From JAUXIQ01 sp030620925 [NCBI: Nitrospinota bacterium] (lineage in GTDB: Bacteria; JAUXIQ01): 7,648 nt of DNA. Below, one piece after another: positions 5,762 through 7,648 of this stretch (its first letter is position 1; every line of letters begins with the position of its first letter). Below the pieces are notes generated by a model. The model was not told the DNA's origin. It saw nothing but the letters and a program-made list of their open reading frames with translations, and searched no databases. The translations under genes and the position numbers were made by a program. The DNA lies in contig JAUXIQ010000084.1 in the NCBI GenBank assembly GCA_030620925.1, forward strand, positions 1 through 7,648. The letters are read 5' to 3'.

Positions 5762-7102
5762 TTAGCTATCGAATAGGTCTTCTACTTTCTTCAACTGGTC
5801 AGGCAGCGTGAGAATGATGACCCTGTCATCGGGCATAATGACATCTTCGCCATGGGGGATGATGACTTTTTCCCCCCGAACGATGGCCCCGATAAGAGAA
5901 CCCCGGGGGACCTTTAAATCCTTTATCGGCGTGCCCACGCATTTGGAAGTAGGGGATGCTGCTATCTCCACGGTTTCAGCCTTATCTTCGAGCAGCGTTG
6001 CCATGGACAATATTTTGGTTTTGCGGATCAGCTTCAGGATGAAGTCAGACGTGAGCTGCATGGGGTTAATGGGCACGTCGATCCCCAACGAAGAGGCCAG
6101 GGGGACGAACTCCTCGTCGGTGATGAGGCAGATGGACTTTTGGACATTGTTCTGCTTGGCCAACAGCGCGGCAAGGAGGTTGACTTCGTTCTGGTCGGTG
6201 GCGGACACAAAAGTGTGTGTGTTCATTATGCCCTCCTGCATGAGCAGTTTCCTGTCTTTGCCGTCGCCGTTGAGCACCAGCGTTTTCTTCAGATGTTCCG
6301 ATAAAAAATTGCACCTCTTGAGGTCTCTTTCGATGAGGGTAACGTTGAGGTTATCTTCATCCAGCCTTTGCGCTATGTTGAAGCCCACCCTTCCTCCACC
6401 CACGATGACTATCTTCCGGGTTTCGTCCGGTTTATCCTTGTTAACCAGGCGGAGAACTTTTTTCAGCGACTCGTCCTTGGTTATCACGAACAGCTTATCA
6501 CCGGCCAGCACGTGGTCCTCTCCGGAGGGAATTATAGGAGTGTCGTTTCGGATTATGGCGGCCACCCGAAAAGAGGGTATGTTGGGAATCTCGCTCAGTT
6601 TGTTATGGGCTATGGGGGCTTCACTGGTAATCTTGAACCCCATCAGCTTTATCTTGCCTTCAGCAAACTCATACCAATCGGTCAAGCCGGGGGTTTTGGC
6701 TATCTGCGCTATTTCCTGTGCCACGAGGCGGTTGGGGTTGATAGCGTGATCAACGCCCAGCCTTTCAAGGGGAATAGAGAAGTCTTTAGTAGTGAACTCT
6801 TGTTCACGGATGCGGGCCACGGTGATGGGAACGCCGCACTCCTTGGCTATCAGGCAGGCCAGGATGTTCTTTTCGTCCATCTCGGTGACCGCAAGAACCA
6901 TGTCTGCATCTCTTACACCCACGGCATCCAGCACGGTCAGATTTGTGCCGCTGGCCTTGAAGGTCTGAACGTCCATCTCTTCCATCGCGCGGCGAATAAC
7001 CTCTTCCCGCTCGTCGACGATGACTACCTCGACACCCTCTTTTACCAGGTTGAGGGCCAGGTTGAAGCCCACAACGCCTGCGCCTATAACGATAACCTTC
7101 AC
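5762..7102 (-). CDS. trkA: Trk system potassium uptake regulatory protein TrkA (double RCK)
   Basis: Peripheral cytoplasmic protein that forms the nucleotide-binding gating ring under TrkH. The 446 residues hold the full duplicated architecture: RCK-N1 beginning MKVIVIGAGVVG (GAGVVG at 7-12, acidic D30/E31 ending the second strand), RCK-C1 (about 138-220), RCK-N2 with GGGRVG (235-240) and acidic E258, then RCK-C2 to the end. I chose the GTG at 7102, which gives the classic family N-terminus and has GGGAGA (7115-7110) 7 nt upstream. An in-frame TTG at 7117 would overlap that site and add five atypical residues. It is the first gene of a two-gene operon with trkH. The two nucleotide motifs look intact; which nucleotide (NAD(H) or ATP/ADP) is bound cannot be settled from sequence. 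Confidence 0.96.
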   Translation of the reverse strand: MKVIVIGAGVVGFNLALNLVKEGVEVVIVDEREEVIRRAMEEMDVQTFKASGTNLTVLDAVGVRDADMVLAVTEMDEKNILACLIAKECGVPITVARIREQEFTTKDFSIPLERLGVDHAINPNRLVAQEIAQIAKTPGLTDWYEFAEGKIKLMGFKITSEAPIAHNKLSEIPNIPSFRVAAIIRNDTPIIPSGEDHVLAGDKLFVITKDESLKKVLRLVNKDKPDETRKIVIVGGGRVGFNIAQRLDEDNLNVTLIERDLKRCNFLSEHLKKTLVLNGDGKDRKLLMQEGIMNTHTFVSATDQNEVNLLAALLAKQNNVQKSICLITDEEFVPLASSLGIDVPINPMQLTSDFILKLIRKTKILSMATLLEDKAETVEIAASPTSKCVGTPIKDLKVPRGSLIGAIVRGEKVIIPHGEDVIMPDDRVIILTLPDQLKKVEDLFDS

Positions 7103-7167
7103 TCTAAGGTCTCCCAAAAATATTAAAAGACTTTCGCCCTTCCGGCCAAAGTCCGATTCGTTTCATC

Positions 7168-7225
7168 AATTTATATATAGTTCTCTTAGTATCAATAAGC
7201 TATTATACACAATCCGGGCGGTCAA
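7168..7225 (-). promoter_or_regulatory. AT-rich candidate promoter region of trkAH
   Basis: Read on the minus strand, a perfect TATAAT lies at 7207-7202 behind TTGACC (7225-7220), but the 12-nt spacing is too short for a standard sigma-70 promoter. A second candidate is TTGATA (7195-7190) with TATAAA (7175-7170, spacing 14) or TAAATT (7173-7168, spacing 16). The segment is distinctly AT-rich within the 206-nt divergent intergenic region, so a promoter is likely here even though the exact boxes are uncertain. Confidence 0.35.
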
Positions 7226-7262
7226 GCATAGTATGAGAGGTGTTGCGCCATGATTTTTAAGA

Positions 7263-7280
7263 GGGATAAAAAGTTTTCCC
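7263..7280. promoter_or_regulatory. Imperfect palindrome upstream of the dehydrogenase gene
   Basis: GGGATAAAAAGTTTTCCC is an imperfect 18-bp dyad (GGGA pairing with TCCC, A-rich against T-rich) 28 nt before the dehydrogenase start. It might be an operator, but there is only one copy and no regulator gene in the window. Confidence 0.2.
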
Positions 7281-7308
7281 GGGGCGCTGTAACGCAGGGG
7301 GGAGAAAG

Positions 7309-7648
7309 ATGAAGGCGGCGGTTTTAAGGGGCTTAAGAGATATTGTATGCGAGGAAGTTCCTGATCCACAGCCGGGGCCGGGTGAAGTTCTGATTAAGGT
7401 CCGTTACTGCGGTATTTGCGGCTCCGATATACATGGTTACAGAGAAGGTCTTTTCCCGCCGGGCACGGTTATGGGGCACGAGTTTTCGGGTGATGTGGTT
7501 GAGGTGGGGTCGGGGGTGGAAAATATAAGCGTTGGTGAAAAAGCAACGGTGAACCCCGCGAACCCGTGCGGTGAATGCCGATGGTGCAGGAATGGGCGGT
7601 ATTCACTCTGCCCCACGGGGATGGCCGCGGGGATAGGCTTGAGCGACT
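7309..7648 (+). CDS. Zinc-dependent medium-chain alcohol/polyol dehydrogenase, N-terminal part (cut by window end)
   Basis: First 113 codons of a medium-chain dehydrogenase/reductase that oxidises an alcohol or polyol with NAD(P)+. Catalytic-zinc ligands are visible as C37 in CGICGSDIH and H57/E58 in the GHE motif. The structural-zinc lobe is complete: C87, C90, C93 and C101 with C-x2-C-x2-C-x7-C spacing. The cofactor-binding Rossmann domain lies beyond the window. The start is ATG 7309, with a G-rich Shine-Dalgarno (GGAG at 7301-7304) 4 nt upstream. The sequence resembles the threonine, sorbitol and butanediol dehydrogenase branch, but the substrate cannot be assigned from this fragment. It is divergent from trkA with a 206-nt gap, so it is probably an independent transcription unit. 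The truncation is only due to the window boundary. Confidence 0.9.
   Translation, partial: MKAAVLRGLRDIVCEEVPDPQPGPGEVLIKVRYCGICGSDIHGYREGLFPPGTVMGHEFSGDVVEVGSGVENISVGEKATVNPANPCGECRWCRNGRYSLCPTGMAAGIGLSD

Noticed and set aside
5808-6749. 313-codon open frame antisense to trkA
   Set aside because: The opposite strand encodes an unmistakable TrkA. The antisense frame is Ser/Arg/Met-rich low-quality protein with no domain, as expected for a shadow frame.
7020-7253. Small plus-strand gene in the trkA/dehydrogenase intergenic region
   Set aside because: It overlaps the start of trkA on the other strand, has no convincing ribosome binding site and shows no recognisable protein features; the AT-rich part is better explained as promoter DNA.

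Overview
The window is bacterial DNA of moderately high GC. It carries six protein-coding genes and no RNA gene, insertion sequence or CRISPR array that I can see. The host cannot be named from the sequence. The gene content (adenosylcobalamin-type mutase, family III CoA-transferase, Trk potassium uptake, zinc dehydrogenase) would fit an uncultured anaerobe such as a Chloroflexota (Dehalococcoidia-like) or Desulfobacterota member. That is a weak inference, and no marker gene is present.

Layout. At 23-1027 (+) lies a two-helix potassium channel with a cytoplasmic RCK domain. At 1111-2754 (+) lies the large subunit of a methylmalonyl-CoA-mutase-family enzyme with an altered active-site region. 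It is followed at 2898-4088 (+) by a family III (CaiB/BaiF) CoA-transferase or racemase. The 143-nt spacer between these two holds several GC-rich hairpins and a perfect 9-bp tandem repeat. A 212-nt convergent intergenic region (4089-4300) contains three related REP-like units. On the minus strand trkA (7102-5762) and trkH (5743-4301) form a tight two-gene operon for potassium uptake. A 206-nt divergent intergenic region then leads to the first 113 codons of a zinc-dependent medium-chain dehydrogenase (7309 to the window end, +).

How the genes may work together. TrkA and TrkH form a complete potassium uptake system, and the RCK channel is a separate potassium pathway. The two sets bracket the mutase/CoA-transferase pair. 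The pair suggests a route in which a dicarboxylic or branched acid is activated by CoA transfer, or its CoA ester epimerised, and its carbon skeleton is rearranged by a B12 enzyme. The B12-binding small subunit is not in the window. The mutase keeps the residues that hold CoA and the substrate carboxylate in true methylmalonyl-CoA mutase but has lost several others around the acyl group and adenosyl moiety. It is therefore the best candidate here for an undescribed activity.
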